Assembly: GCA_963742035.1 (NCBI GenBank)
Contig: CAVUKH010000007.1
Location: 186,001-250,000 of the forward strand
Direction: 5' to 3'
Origin: Bog-473 sp963742035
GTDB taxonomy: Bacteria; Actinomycetota; Acidimicrobiia; Acidimicrobiales; RAAP-2
DNA length: 64,000 nt
Shown here: piece by piece, positions 23,917-31,813 of the stretch
How positions within the stretch are numbered: position 1 is the first letter of the stretch
How the letters are laid out: the number at the start of each line of letters is the position of its first letter
Position numbers and translations under genes: made by a program
Notes under the pieces: model-generated
What the model saw: only the letters and a program-made list of their open reading frames with translations
What the model was told of the DNA's origin: nothing
The model's database searches: none

Positions 23917-25337
23917 TCCTCGTCTCCCGGCTCGGCGCCGTCGTCCTCCACGGGCAGGGTCAAGACGAAGCGGGCGCCCCCGCCGTCGGAGGACTCGACC
24001 CGGACGTTGCCCCGCATGACGCGCATGTGCTCGTCGACCAGCGCCAGGCCGAGCCCGGTGCCGGTGCCGGTGCCCCGCTTCCCCGAGGCCGAGCCCCGAT
24101 AGAAGCGTTCGAAGATCTTGAGGCGCTCGAGCGGGTTGATCCCCGGACCGTCGTCCTCGACGGTCACCTCGACCAGCCCGTCCTCACCCGGACCCACGGT
24201 GATGGCGGTGGCACCGCCTCCGTAATGGTCGGCGTTCTCCATCAGGTTGACCATGACACGTTCGAAGCGGCGTTTGTCGACGCCGACGCGCCACGAGCGC
24301 ACGGCGGGGTCGATCTGCACGTCGGGCGGCCCCCCCGGGGCGTGGCTCACCATGTGGCCGAAGCCCGTCTCGACCGAGCGCTGGACCAGCTCGGAGACGT
24401 TGACCTCCTCGAGGAAGATGTCGACCGAGCCCGCATCGGCCCGCGACATCTCGAGCAGGTCGCCCACCATGCGCTGGAAGCGCCGGAGGTCGTCGCTCAA
24501 GAGCTGCAGAGCCGCCTGGGAGCGCACCGGGAGGTTGTCCCGGTCGGCCTCCAGCACCTCGAGGGCTGCGGCGAGCGTCGTCAAGGGCGACCGCAGCTCA
24601 TGGCTGACGTCGGAGTTGAACCGGGCCTCACGCTCGATGCGCTCCTGCAGCTGGTCGACCATGGCGTTGAACGAGTTGGTGAGGCCCTCGAGATCGGGAT
24701 CGGCGGCGTCGGTGTCGAGGCGCGTGTCGAGATCGCCGCCGGCGATGGCACTGGCGGCGCGCGAGACGTCCGCCAGCGGTCGCAGCGAGCGCACGCTGGC
24801 GAACCGGCCCAGACCCGTGCCCAGGAGGGTCGTCACCACTCCCGCGACGAAGAGGGTGAGGCCGAGGACGCGCAGCGTGTGGTCGAGGTCGGAGAGGTCG
24901 AACACCTCGAAGTAGAAGGCGTGGACGGACGGGATCGGGATGCCCACCCCTATCTCGGCCGTCCCGTTCGGGGTTCGGTAGGTCTGCGTCGCTGCCGTCC
25001 CCGCCAGGACGTCCCTCCGCAGCTGCACCGGGATGGACGCGCTGACCGAGAGCGAGGACTCATACGCCTTGGCGTGGTGGTAGAGCACGGAATGGGCGTC
25101 GGACCCGGAGTCGATGCTGGCCAGGAGCGGCACGTACTTCTGCGGCTTCGTTCCCTGTTCCAGAGAGCTGCGCACGAGCACCGCGTTGTTGAAGGCCTGG
25201 TGCTGTGCCGCCGACTCCCGGCCGGCCAGCAGGAAGTGGCGCACCGTGAAGTAGGACAGCCCACCCATCAGGATGGAGAGGATCAGCGCCCCGAGCCCGA
25301 AGACGGCCGTGATGCGGGCGCCGATGCCCAGCTTCAC
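23913..25337 (-). CDS. HAMP sensor histidine kinase, MtrB-like
   Basis: A 474-residue membrane kinase. TM1 is at about residues 10-33, an extracytoplasmic sensor of about 120 residues follows, then TM2 at about 155-178 and HAMP. HisKA carries DVSHELRSPLT with phosphoacceptor His246. HATPase_c has NLMENADHYGG (N box), VEDDGPGI (G1) and GTGTGLGLALV (G2). The start is GTG 25337, 1 nt beyond the response regulator stop. The arrangement regulator-kinase-GerMN lipoprotein matches MtrA-MtrB-LpqB, which controls cell-wall and division genes in other actinobacteria. Confidence 0.92.
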   Translation of the reverse strand: MKLGIGARITAVFGLGALILSILMGGLSYFTVRHFLLAGRESAAQHQAFNNAVLVRSSLEQGTKPQKYVPLLASIDSGSDAHSVLYHHAKAYESSLSVSASIPVQLRRDVLAGTAATQTYRTPNGTAEIGVGIPIPSVHAFYFEVFDLSDLDHTLRVLGLTLFVAGVVTTLLGTGLGRFASVRSLRPLADVSRAASAIAGGDLDTRLDTDAADPDLEGLTNSFNAMVDQLQERIEREARFNSDVSHELRSPLTTLAAALEVLEADRDNLPVRSQAALQLLSDDLRRFQRMVGDLLEMSRADAGSVDIFLEEVNVSELVQRSVETGFGHMVSHAPGGPPDVQIDPAVRSWRVGVDKRRFERVMVNLMENADHYGGGATAITVGPGEDGLVEVTVEDDGPGINPLERLKIFERFYRGSASGKRGTGTGTGLGLALVDEHMRVMRGNVRVESSDGGGARFVLTLPVEDDGAEPGDEE

Positions 25338-25338
25338 G

Positions 25339-26022
25339 TCAGGGCACCAGCTTGTAGCCCATGCCCCTCACGGTGAGTATGTGCTGGGGCACCGCAGGAT
25401 CCACCTCGACCTTGGTGCGCAAGCGACGGATGTGCACGTCGACCAGGCGCCCGTCCCCGAAGTAGTCGTACCCCCAGACCCGGTCCAGGAGCTGCTCGCG
25501 GCTGAGCACCTTGTTGGGGCTGGCCGCCAGCTCGCAGAGCAGGCGGAACTCGGTCCGGGTGCAGTGCACCTCCTCGCCGTTGAGGCGGCGCAGCACCCCC
25601 TGCTCCGGCAGGAGCTGGAGGTCGCCGAAGGTGAGCGCCCCGGGCTCCTCCTCCGCAGGACGGGCCCGCCGCAACAAAGCTCGGATGCGGGCCGCCAGCT
25701 CCTTGGCCACGAACGGCTTCGTGACGTAGTCGTCGGCTCCCGCCTCCAGGCCGGCGACGACGTCGTGCGTGTCCGAGCGCGCCGTCACGATGATGATGGG
25801 CACCGCGCTGCTGCGCCGCAGGGCGCGGCAGCACTCGAAGCCGTCCATGCCGGGCAGCATCAAGTCGATGAGCGCGACGTCGGGCGGCGCCTCGGCGAAC
25901 AAGTCGAGACCCTCTTCGCCGCTGGCGGCGTCCCTTACCTCATAGCCTTCGCCCTCCAGGGCGAGGCGCATGGACGACCTGATGCGCTCATCGTCCTCGA
26001 CAACCAGAATGCGTCCGCTCAT
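25339..26022 (-). CDS. OmpR-family response regulator, MtrA-like
   Basis: A 227-residue regulator. The receiver domain has VVEDDERIR, phosphoacceptor Asp53 (LIDLMLPGMDGF), a switch Thr in IIVTAR and Lys in VTKPF. The winged-helix domain from about residue 130 carries RTEFRLLCELAASPNKVLSREQLLDRVWGY and VDVHIRRLRTKVE. The start ATG 26022 has GGAGG 3 nt upstream. Only 11 nt separate it from the upstream substrate-binding protein gene, so all four genes look like one operon. Confidence 0.94.
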   Translation of the reverse strand: MSGRILVVEDDERIRSSMRLALEGEGYEVRDAASGEEGLDLFAEAPPDVALIDLMLPGMDGFECCRALRRSSAVPIIIVTARSDTHDVVAGLEAGADDYVTKPFVAKELAARIRALLRRARPAEEEPGALTFGDLQLLPEQGVLRRLNGEEVHCTRTEFRLLCELAASPNKVLSREQLLDRVWGYDYFGDGRLVDVHIRRLRTKVEVDPAVPQHILTVRGMGYKLVP

Positions 26023-26033
26023 CGGCCTCCGGC

Positions 26034-27695
26034 TCAGCTGATCCAGATCTGGGTCGGCCAAATGGAGCCCCCGATCATGCCGTAGGCCATCTGCCCGTTC
26101 GGCGTCGACGGGTTGTTGAAGTTCTGCACGGTGGGATCGCCGATCACCGCCCAGACGGCGCGGTCGGTCCACAGGTAGGGCAGGTCGAGCGCCAGGCGCT
26201 TGTTCACCGTCTGGTAGGCGGTCTCCCGCACGCTCTTGTCGGTGCTGGCCCGGCCGGTGAGAAGCGCCTTCTCAATGGTCGGGTCGGCGTTGCGGGCCAT
26301 GTTGATGGACAGGGCTCCGGAGCTGACCGTGGTCGTGCTCCAGAAGATGTAGTTGAGGTCGGGGTCCACCGCGCCGAACTGCCGCCATCCCAGTGCCTGG
26401 TACTTGCCGGCCAGCGCGTTGTTGATGGTGTCGTTCTGTTGCACGATGTTGGTCTTGACCTGGAAGCCGACCTGCCCCCACGCCTGCTCGAGGTACTGGG
26501 CCGCCCGGATGGCCGCCGGCGAGTTGGTCGAGCCGTACGAGAAGCTGATCGGCCCGCCCTTCGCCTTGGCAGCCGCCTTGACCAGCTTGGAGGCCGAGCT
26601 CGGGTTGTAGGCCGGGTACTTGGTGGTCGAGTAGTAGGGAGACCCGGGGACGAAGAGGCCGTTGCTCACCGGGAGGACGCCCTCGTCAATGACCTTGGCG
26701 TACTGCTGCCGGTTGATGGCCATGGCGGCTGCCCGCCGGATGTTGGCGTCGTTGAACGGCTCGGCCAGGCAGTTGAGCTGCACGCAGTTCATGTCGGGCT
26801 CGCCGGCGACGTGCGTGCTGTCGTCGATGTACGCATAGCTGTGGTTGCCCCGGAACTGGGTGATGATCTGGGGGGTGTCGGTGATCATCAGGTCGATCGT
26901 GCCCGACTTGAGTGCCTCCGCCCGGGCCGACTCGTCGGGAATCGGCTTGTAGGTGATCTGCGACAGGTAGGGCATGCCCTTGCGCCAGTAGTTCGGATTG
27001 GCCGTGGCGGTGAAATGGTCGTTGGGGACCCACTCCTTGAAGACGAAGGGTCCGGTGCCGACCGGATGCGAGGTGCCATTGGGGTTGGACAGCATGGACG
27101 GTGCCGCGATGTAGGCGATCTGGCCGCCGATCCCACCGGCCAGGTAGTAGGGGAAAGGGACCCAGGGTTCCTTGAAGGTGATCGTCACGGCCTGGGGGCC
27201 GGTCTGGGTGATCGACACCAGCGTCGGACTGAGGACGACGCCGGTGAGCAGCGACTTCGCCTGGGCCTGGAAGTTCGTGAGCAGGGCGGCGCCGTTGCAC
27301 GGCGTGCCGTCGTGGAACACGACGTTGGGGCGCAGGGTCACGGTCCACGCGGTGTAGGTGGAGTTGGGCACGACGGATTCGGCCAGGTAGGGCGCCCAGT
27401 CCCCGTTGAGCAGAATGATGGTCAGCGGGTCGAACACGGTGCGGGCGTACATGACACCCACCTCGTCGAAGCGGGCCTGGGTCGGGTCGAAGCCGGACTC
27501 CTCGGCGTCCACCCCGAAGACAAGCGAGCCGCCCTTCTTGGGCGTCTTGGTCGAGACCCCGTTCAGCCCAGGGCCGTTCGTGGTGGCGCCGGCGATGTCG
27601 TCCAAGCCCAGCCCGAGCGCCCCCGCGCCCGCCACACCCGCCGCGGCGGCCGCCCCGCCCAACAGCACTGAGCGACGATCAAATCTCGAGACCAT
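26034..27695 (-). CDS. Oligopeptide-type ABC substrate-binding protein, Tat-exported
   Basis: A 553-residue family-5 extracellular solute-binding protein (DppA/OppA type). A Tat-like signal (RFDRRSVLLGGAAAAAGVAG) has the twin arginine but no lipobox cysteine, so the mature protein may be soluble or retained. Family blocks are GVDAEESGFDPTQARFDEVG, WTVTLRPNVVFHDGTP, PVGTGPFVFKEW and NIRRAAAMAINRQQY. No permease or ATPase gene is next to it; instead it leads a two-component/GerMN operon. The ligand is unknown. Confidence 0.9.
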   Translation of the reverse strand: MVSRFDRRSVLLGGAAAAAGVAGAGALGLGLDDIAGATTNGPGLNGVSTKTPKKGGSLVFGVDAEESGFDPTQARFDEVGVMYARTVFDPLTIILLNGDWAPYLAESVVPNSTYTAWTVTLRPNVVFHDGTPCNGAALLTNFQAQAKSLLTGVVLSPTLVSITQTGPQAVTITFKEPWVPFPYYLAGGIGGQIAYIAAPSMLSNPNGTSHPVGTGPFVFKEWVPNDHFTATANPNYWRKGMPYLSQITYKPIPDESARAEALKSGTIDLMITDTPQIITQFRGNHSYAYIDDSTHVAGEPDMNCVQLNCLAEPFNDANIRRAAAMAINRQQYAKVIDEGVLPVSNGLFVPGSPYYSTTKYPAYNPSSASKLVKAAAKAKGGPISFSYGSTNSPAAIRAAQYLEQAWGQVGFQVKTNIVQQNDTINNALAGKYQALGWRQFGAVDPDLNYIFWSTTTVSSGALSINMARNADPTIEKALLTGRASTDKSVRETAYQTVNKRLALDLPYLWTDRAVWAVIGDPTVQNFNNPSTPNGQMAYGMIGGSIWPTQIWIS

Positions 27696-27791
27696 CGGTC
27701 CTCCATTTCACGAACCCACCGGACCCCCCGAAGGTTCCCGGGCGACGTTAGTGCCCAGGATCCCCTGCGTGGGGGCGATACGGTTGCCGAC
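27696..27791. promoter_or_regulatory. Divergent intergenic region
   Basis: 96 nt between the substrate-binding protein gene (GGAGG ribosome binding site close to its ATG) and xerC. It contains the xerC -10 candidate TACGGT at 27779-27784, 7 nt before GTG 27792. No other element is clear. Confidence 0.45.
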
Positions 27792-28652
27792 GTGTCGGCC
27801 GACTGGGATCTGCCGGGATTTTCCGCCTGGCTGGGCGGCCGCGCCGTGGCAACCCGCACGGCATACCTGAGCGACCTCGCCGCCTTCGCCGACTGGATGT
27901 CCCGGAGCGACGTCGATGGCCCGCAAGGCGTCGACCGCCTCCACCTGCGGCGGTACCTGGCCTCCCTGGGGACACGCAAGCTGGCCCGGGCCACCATCGC
28001 CCGCAAGGCGGCGGCACTGCGCTGCTACTTCTCCTGGCAGGTCCGGCAGGGTCGCCTCGACACCGATCCGGCCCGCTCGCTGCGCGCCCCGTCGGGTGGC
28101 GGGCGCCTGCCCCGAGTGCTCTCGGGCAGCGAGGTGACATCCCTGCTCGACGTGCCGACCGGCACGGCGGTGGACCGGCGCGACCTGGCCGTCCTCGAGC
28201 TGCTCTACGCGGCCGGGCTCCGTGTCTCCGAGCTCTGCGGCCTCGACCGCAGCGACATCGACCTGGGTGGGCGGACCGTGACCGTGCTGGGCAAGGGGAG
28301 CAAGCAGCGGCGGGTGCCGGTGCACGACGCCGCGGTGGCCGCGCTGCGTGCATGGCTCGAAGACGGGCGCGACGCCATGGAGGGCCCGGTCGAGGCGGCC
28401 TTCGTGAACCGCCGTGGTGCCCGTCTCGGCCCCCGCGACGTGCGGCGCATCCTCGACCGCCGCTCCGCCTCGCCGACCCATCCGCACGCCCTGCGGCACA
28501 CCTACGCCACCCACCTGCTCGACGGGGGGGCCGATCTGCGGGTCGTCCAGGAACTTCTCGGCCACGCCAGCCTTGCCACCACCCAGGTGTACACCCACGT
28601 CAGCAAGGAGCGGCTGCGCGCCGTCTACGGCGAGACCCACCCCCGGGCCTGA
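27792..28652 (+). CDS. xerC: Tyrosine recombinase XerC/XerD
   Basis: A 286-residue site-specific recombinase for chromosome-dimer resolution. The N-terminal SAM-like core-binding domain (TRTAYLSDLAAFADWM) is followed by the catalytic domain: Arg in AGLRVSELCGL (about residue 143), Lys in LGKGSKQRRVP, HALR (His232, Arg235), His in GHASLATTQ, and the nucleophile Tyr in VYTHVS (about 267). The gene lies directly before rpsB, the usual chromosomal place of xerC in actinobacteria, and not in a mobile element. The GTG start is supported by TACGGT 7 nt upstream. Confidence 0.92.
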   Translation: MSADWDLPGFSAWLGGRAVATRTAYLSDLAAFADWMSRSDVDGPQGVDRLHLRRYLASLGTRKLARATIARKAAALRCYFSWQVRQGRLDTDPARSLRAPSGGGRLPRVLSGSEVTSLLDVPTGTAVDRRDLAVLELLYAAGLRVSELCGLDRSDIDLGGRTVTVLGKGSKQRRVPVHDAAVAALRAWLEDGRDAMEGPVEAAFVNRRGARLGPRDVRRILDRRSASPTHPHALRHTYATHLLDGGADLRVVQELLGHASLATTQVYTHVSKERLRAVYGETHPRA

Positions 28653-28659
28653 GGCCTCC

Positions 28660-28675
28660 CGAGCCTGAAGGCTCG
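28660..28675 (+). terminator. Small hairpin after xerC
   Basis: CGAGCC-TGAA-GGCTCG forms a 6-bp stem just after the xerC stop. No U-tract follows, so intrinsic termination is uncertain. Confidence 0.3.
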
Positions 28676-28696
28676 CTGAACGGCTAGCATGGTCCG

Positions 28697-28714
28697 GCCC
28701 ACCAGGGGGTGGGC
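28697..28714 (+). promoter_or_regulatory. Hairpin in the rpsB leader
   Basis: GCCCACC and GGTGGGC pair around an AGGG loop (7 bp), 95 nt before the rpsB start. It could be an autoregulatory leader structure. No known leader class is claimed. Confidence 0.3.
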
Positions 28715-28809
28715 GGCAGTACCGACCAACATCACCTGCGCGCGTTCCACGGTCGTCGCCAACGGGCGACGCTGCGGCAGGGGAGCAACCGACTGGAGGA
28801 ATCAGAACT

Positions 28810-29706
28810 ATGGCCGTCGTTTCCATGCGACAGCTTCTGGAAGCCGGAGTCCACTTCGGCCACCAGACGCGGCGATGGAACCCGAAGATGAAGCGCTTCA
28901 TTCTTGGTGAGCGCAACGGGATCTATCTCATCGACCTGCGCAAGACGCTGACCGGCGTCGAATCCGCGTACTCCTTCGTGCGGGACCTCGTCGCCGACGG
29001 CGGCACGATCCTGTTCGTGGGGACGAAGAAGCAGACCCAGGGCCCCGTGGCCGAGTACGCCGAGGCGTGCAACATGCCCTACGTCAACCAACGCTGGCTG
29101 GGCGGCATGCTGACCAACTTCGCCACGGTCTCGGGGCGGGTGAAGCGCATGCAGGAACTGCGGACGATGGAGGCCGCCGGCGACTTCGACGGCATGCCCA
29201 AGCGGGAGGCCCTGCAGCACACCCGCGAGCTCGAGAAGCTGAGCCGCAACCTCGGTGGCATCGCCGACCTCGAGCGTCTGCCCAACGCGGTGTTCGTGAT
29301 CGACACCAAGAAGGAGCACATCGCGGTGACCGAGGCCCGCAAGCTCGGCCTGCCCGTGGTGGCCGTCGTGGACACCAACTGCGACCCTGATGTCATCGAC
29401 TACGTGATCCCGGGGAACGACGACGCCATCCGCTCGGGCTCGCTCATGTGCCGGGTCATCGCCGATGCCGTGGTCGAGGGCCGCTTCATCGCCGAGCACC
29501 GCCGCAAGACGGCCCCGCCTCCTCCCGAGGACAGCGGCCCGTCCTCGGCCCCGCGCCCCCGTCGGGCGCCTGCCGCCGCGGCGGCCGCGGCAACCCCGGC
29601 GCCCGGAGCGACGCCCCCCGCCCCCGCCCCCGCCCCGGCCCCGGCTGCGGTCGCCGCACCGGCCGCGGCCCCGGCTGCCAGTCCCGAGCCGGCAGAGGTG
29701 GCCTGA
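28810..29706 (+). CDS. rpsB: 30S ribosomal protein S2
   Basis: A 298-residue S2. Typical blocks are MRQLLEAGVHFGHQTRRWNPKM, IYLIDLRKT, RWLGGMLTNF, PNAVFVIDTKKEHIAV and IPGNDDAIRSG. A strong ribosome binding site (GGAGGA at 28795-28800) stands 9 nt before the ATG. Beyond the normal end (about residue 235), a 60-residue Ala/Pro-rich tail with repeated PAP units is added. It starts the rpsB-tsf-pyrH-frr cluster. Confidence 0.97.
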   Translation: MAVVSMRQLLEAGVHFGHQTRRWNPKMKRFILGERNGIYLIDLRKTLTGVESAYSFVRDLVADGGTILFVGTKKQTQGPVAEYAEACNMPYVNQRWLGGMLTNFATVSGRVKRMQELRTMEAAGDFDGMPKREALQHTRELEKLSRNLGGIADLERLPNAVFVIDTKKEHIAVTEARKLGLPVVAVVDTNCDPDVIDYVIPGNDDAIRSGSLMCRVIADAVVEGRFIAEHRRKTAPPPPEDSGPSSAPRPRRAPAAAAAAATPAPGATPPAPAPAPAPAAVAAPAAAPAASPEPAEVA

Positions 29707-29708
29707 CC

Positions 29709-30503
29709 GTGGCCAGCTACACCGCCAAGGACGTGTCGGCGCTGCGCCAGATGACCGGCGCCGGCATCCTCGACTGCCGCAACGCCCTCGAGGAGACTGG
29801 GGGGGATCTCGAGGAGGCCGCCAAATTGCTTCGTGAGAAGGGGCTGGCCGGCGCCGCCAAGCGGGCCGACCGTGAAGCCTCCGAGGGCGCCGTCGCCGTG
29901 GCCCGTTCCGGTGACGCCGCCGCCGTCGTCGAGTTGCGGTGCGAGACCGACTTCGTGGCCAAGGCCGACGAGTTCGTGGCCCTGACCGACGAGCTCGCCG
30001 CCCTGGTGGCGGCCAAGGGCGAGGATGCCGCGGCGGAGCTCACCGAGGCCATCGACGGGCTGCGCTCGACCCTCAAGGAGAACATCTCCATCGGACGGGT
30101 GCGCCGACTGGTGGCCGGCCCCGGCCAGCTGCTCGACACGTACCTCCACCGGCAGGCGGGGCGCGGCGTCAACGCCGTGGCCGTGGTGATCGAGGGCGGG
30201 ACCGAGGAGTTGGCGCACGACATCGCCGTGCACATCGCCTTCACCAAGCCGGCCTACCTGAGCCGCGACGAGGTCCCCGAGGCAGACGTGGCGGCCGAGC
30301 GGGAGACGCTCACGACGATCTCGCGCAACGAGGGCAAGCCCGAGGCCGCCATGGAGAAGATCGTTGAGGGCCGCATGACGGGTTGGTTCAAGGAGCGGGT
30401 GTTGCTCGATCAGGCCTACGTGCGCGACGAGAAGCAGACGATTGCCGGCATGTTGGGCTCGGCCCGCATCGTGTCGTTCGCGCAGGTCGTCATCGGCGCC
30501 TGA
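29709..30503 (+). CDS. tsf: Elongation factor Ts
   Basis: A 264-residue nucleotide-exchange factor for EF-Tu. The N-terminal UBA-like domain (DVSALRQMTGAGILDCRNALEE) is followed by the exchange core with ELRCETDFVAK. C-terminal parts include RGVNAVAVVIEGG and LLDQAYVRDEKQTIAGML. The GTG start is 2 nt after the rpsB stop, so translation is coupled. Confidence 0.97.
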   Translation: MASYTAKDVSALRQMTGAGILDCRNALEETGGDLEEAAKLLREKGLAGAAKRADREASEGAVAVARSGDAAAVVELRCETDFVAKADEFVALTDELAALVAAKGEDAAAELTEAIDGLRSTLKENISIGRVRRLVAGPGQLLDTYLHRQAGRGVNAVAVVIEGGTEELAHDIAVHIAFTKPAYLSRDEVPEADVAAERETLTTISRNEGKPEAAMEKIVEGRMTGWFKERVLLDQAYVRDEKQTIAGMLGSARIVSFAQVVIGA

Positions 30504-30514
30504 CGCTGCTGATC

Positions 30515-31234
30515 GTGGGAGAACCGCGTCGGATCGTGCTGAAGATGTCGGGGGAAGCCCTGGCGTCTGCCGCGTCCGATGAGACCATCGACGCCGCCAC
30601 CGTGGAGCGCATGGCCAAGGAGATGGCCCGCGCCATGGACGGCGGGGGTCTCGAGCTCGCCGTCGTCGTCGGCGGCGGCAACATCTGGCGCGGCACCACG
30701 GGGGCGAGCGGCGGCATGGACCGTGCCACCTCCGACACCATGGGCATGCTGGGGACCGTCATCAACGCCCTGGCCCTCCAAGATGCGCTCGAGCAGCAGG
30801 ACCAGCCGACCCGGGTCCTGAGTGCGCTCTCCATGGCCGAGGTGGCCGAGCCCTACATCCGCCGCCGGGCCATCCGCCACCTCGAGAAGGGGCGCATCGT
30901 CGTCTTCGCCGCCGGCATGGGGAACCCGTTCTTCACCACGGACACCCCGGCCGCGTTGCGGGCCGCCGAAATCGGTGCCGAGCTCCTCTGCAAGGGCACC
31001 CACTCCGGCGTCGACGGCGTCTACAGCGCCGACCCCAAGCTGGACCCGACGGCCACCCGCTACGAAGAGGTCTCCTTCATGGAGGTCATCAACAAGGACC
31101 TGCGGGTGATGGATCTCACCGCCATCACCTTCTGCAAGGACAACAACTTGCCCATCCGGGTCTTCGACCTCATGGTCCCCGGCAACATCCCTCGTGCCCT
31201 CAGCGGTGAAGAGATCGGTACGCTGGTCCGCTGA
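30515..31234 (+). CDS. pyrH: Uridylate kinase (UMP kinase)
   Basis: A 239-residue hexameric amino-acid-kinase-fold enzyme converting UMP to UDP. It starts at GTG 30515 (VGEPRRIVLKMSGEAL). Motifs are VVVGGGNIWRG, DRATSDTMGMLGTVINALAL, GNPFFTTDTPAALRAAEI, KGTHSGVDGVYSADP and ITFCKDNNLPIRVF. The TGA overlaps the frr ATG. Members are usually GTP-activated and UTP-inhibited. Confidence 0.96.
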   Translation: MGEPRRIVLKMSGEALASAASDETIDAATVERMAKEMARAMDGGGLELAVVVGGGNIWRGTTGASGGMDRATSDTMGMLGTVINALALQDALEQQDQPTRVLSALSMAEVAEPYIRRRAIRHLEKGRIVVFAAGMGNPFFTTDTPAALRAAEIGAELLCKGTHSGVDGVYSADPKLDPTATRYEEVSFMEVINKDLRVMDLTAITFCKDNNLPIRVFDLMVPGNIPRALSGEEIGTLVR

Positions 31235-31803
31235 TGGACGACGACCTCGCCGCCCTGGTCAAGGATGACACCAGGGACAAGATGGCCAAGGCCATCGACC
31301 ACGTCCGCCACGAGATGAGCAACGTGCGTACCGGCCGTGCCTCGTCCGCGCTGCTCGAGCCGCTGTTGGTGGACTACTACGGGACACCCACGCCGCTGCG
31401 CCAGCTGGCCGGCTTCAGTGTCCCCGACGCCATGCTCCTCGTCATCTCCCCGTACGACAAAGGCTCGCTTGGGGCGATCGAAAAGGCCATCATGGCTTCC
31501 GACCTGGGAATCAATCCCACCAATGACGGCACCGTGATCCGATTGGCCTTTCCGCCGCTGACAGAAGAGCGTCGCAAGGAGCTGGTGAAGGTCGTTCGAC
31601 ACAAGGCCGAGGAGGGGAAAGTGGCTGTGCGCAACCTACGGAGGGCGGGGCGGCACGATCTCGAGGCGTTGCAGAAGGACGGTGATCTCTCGACCGACGA
31701 GCTCGAGCGCGTCGAGAAGGACCTCGAGAAGATCACCCAGGACCAGGTGGCAGCGATCGATCAGCTCCTCGCCCATAAAGAGCAAGAACTGCTGCAGGTC
31801 TGA
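31234..31803 (+). CDS. frr: Ribosome recycling factor
   Basis: A 189-residue factor that splits post-termination ribosomes with EF-G. The N-terminal helix contains NVRTGRASSALLEPLLVDYYG; the central part has PLRQLAGFSVPDAMLLVISPYD, and LTEERRKELVKVVRHKAEEGKVAVRNLRR follows. It starts at ATG 31234, overlapping the pyrH stop. Standard length. Confidence 0.97.
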   Translation: MDDDLAALVKDDTRDKMAKAIDHVRHEMSNVRTGRASSALLEPLLVDYYGTPTPLRQLAGFSVPDAMLLVISPYDKGSLGAIEKAIMASDLGINPTNDGTVIRLAFPPLTEERRKELVKVVRHKAEEGKVAVRNLRRAGRHDLEALQKDGDLSTDELERVEKDLEKITQDQVAAIDQLLAHKEQELLQV

Positions 31804-31813
31804 GGAGCGAGCC

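Noticed and set aside
27792..28652. Tyrosine recombinase considered as a phage or element integrase
   Set aside because: It sits in the conserved xerC-rpsB context, with no att-like repeats, tRNA or phage genes nearby.
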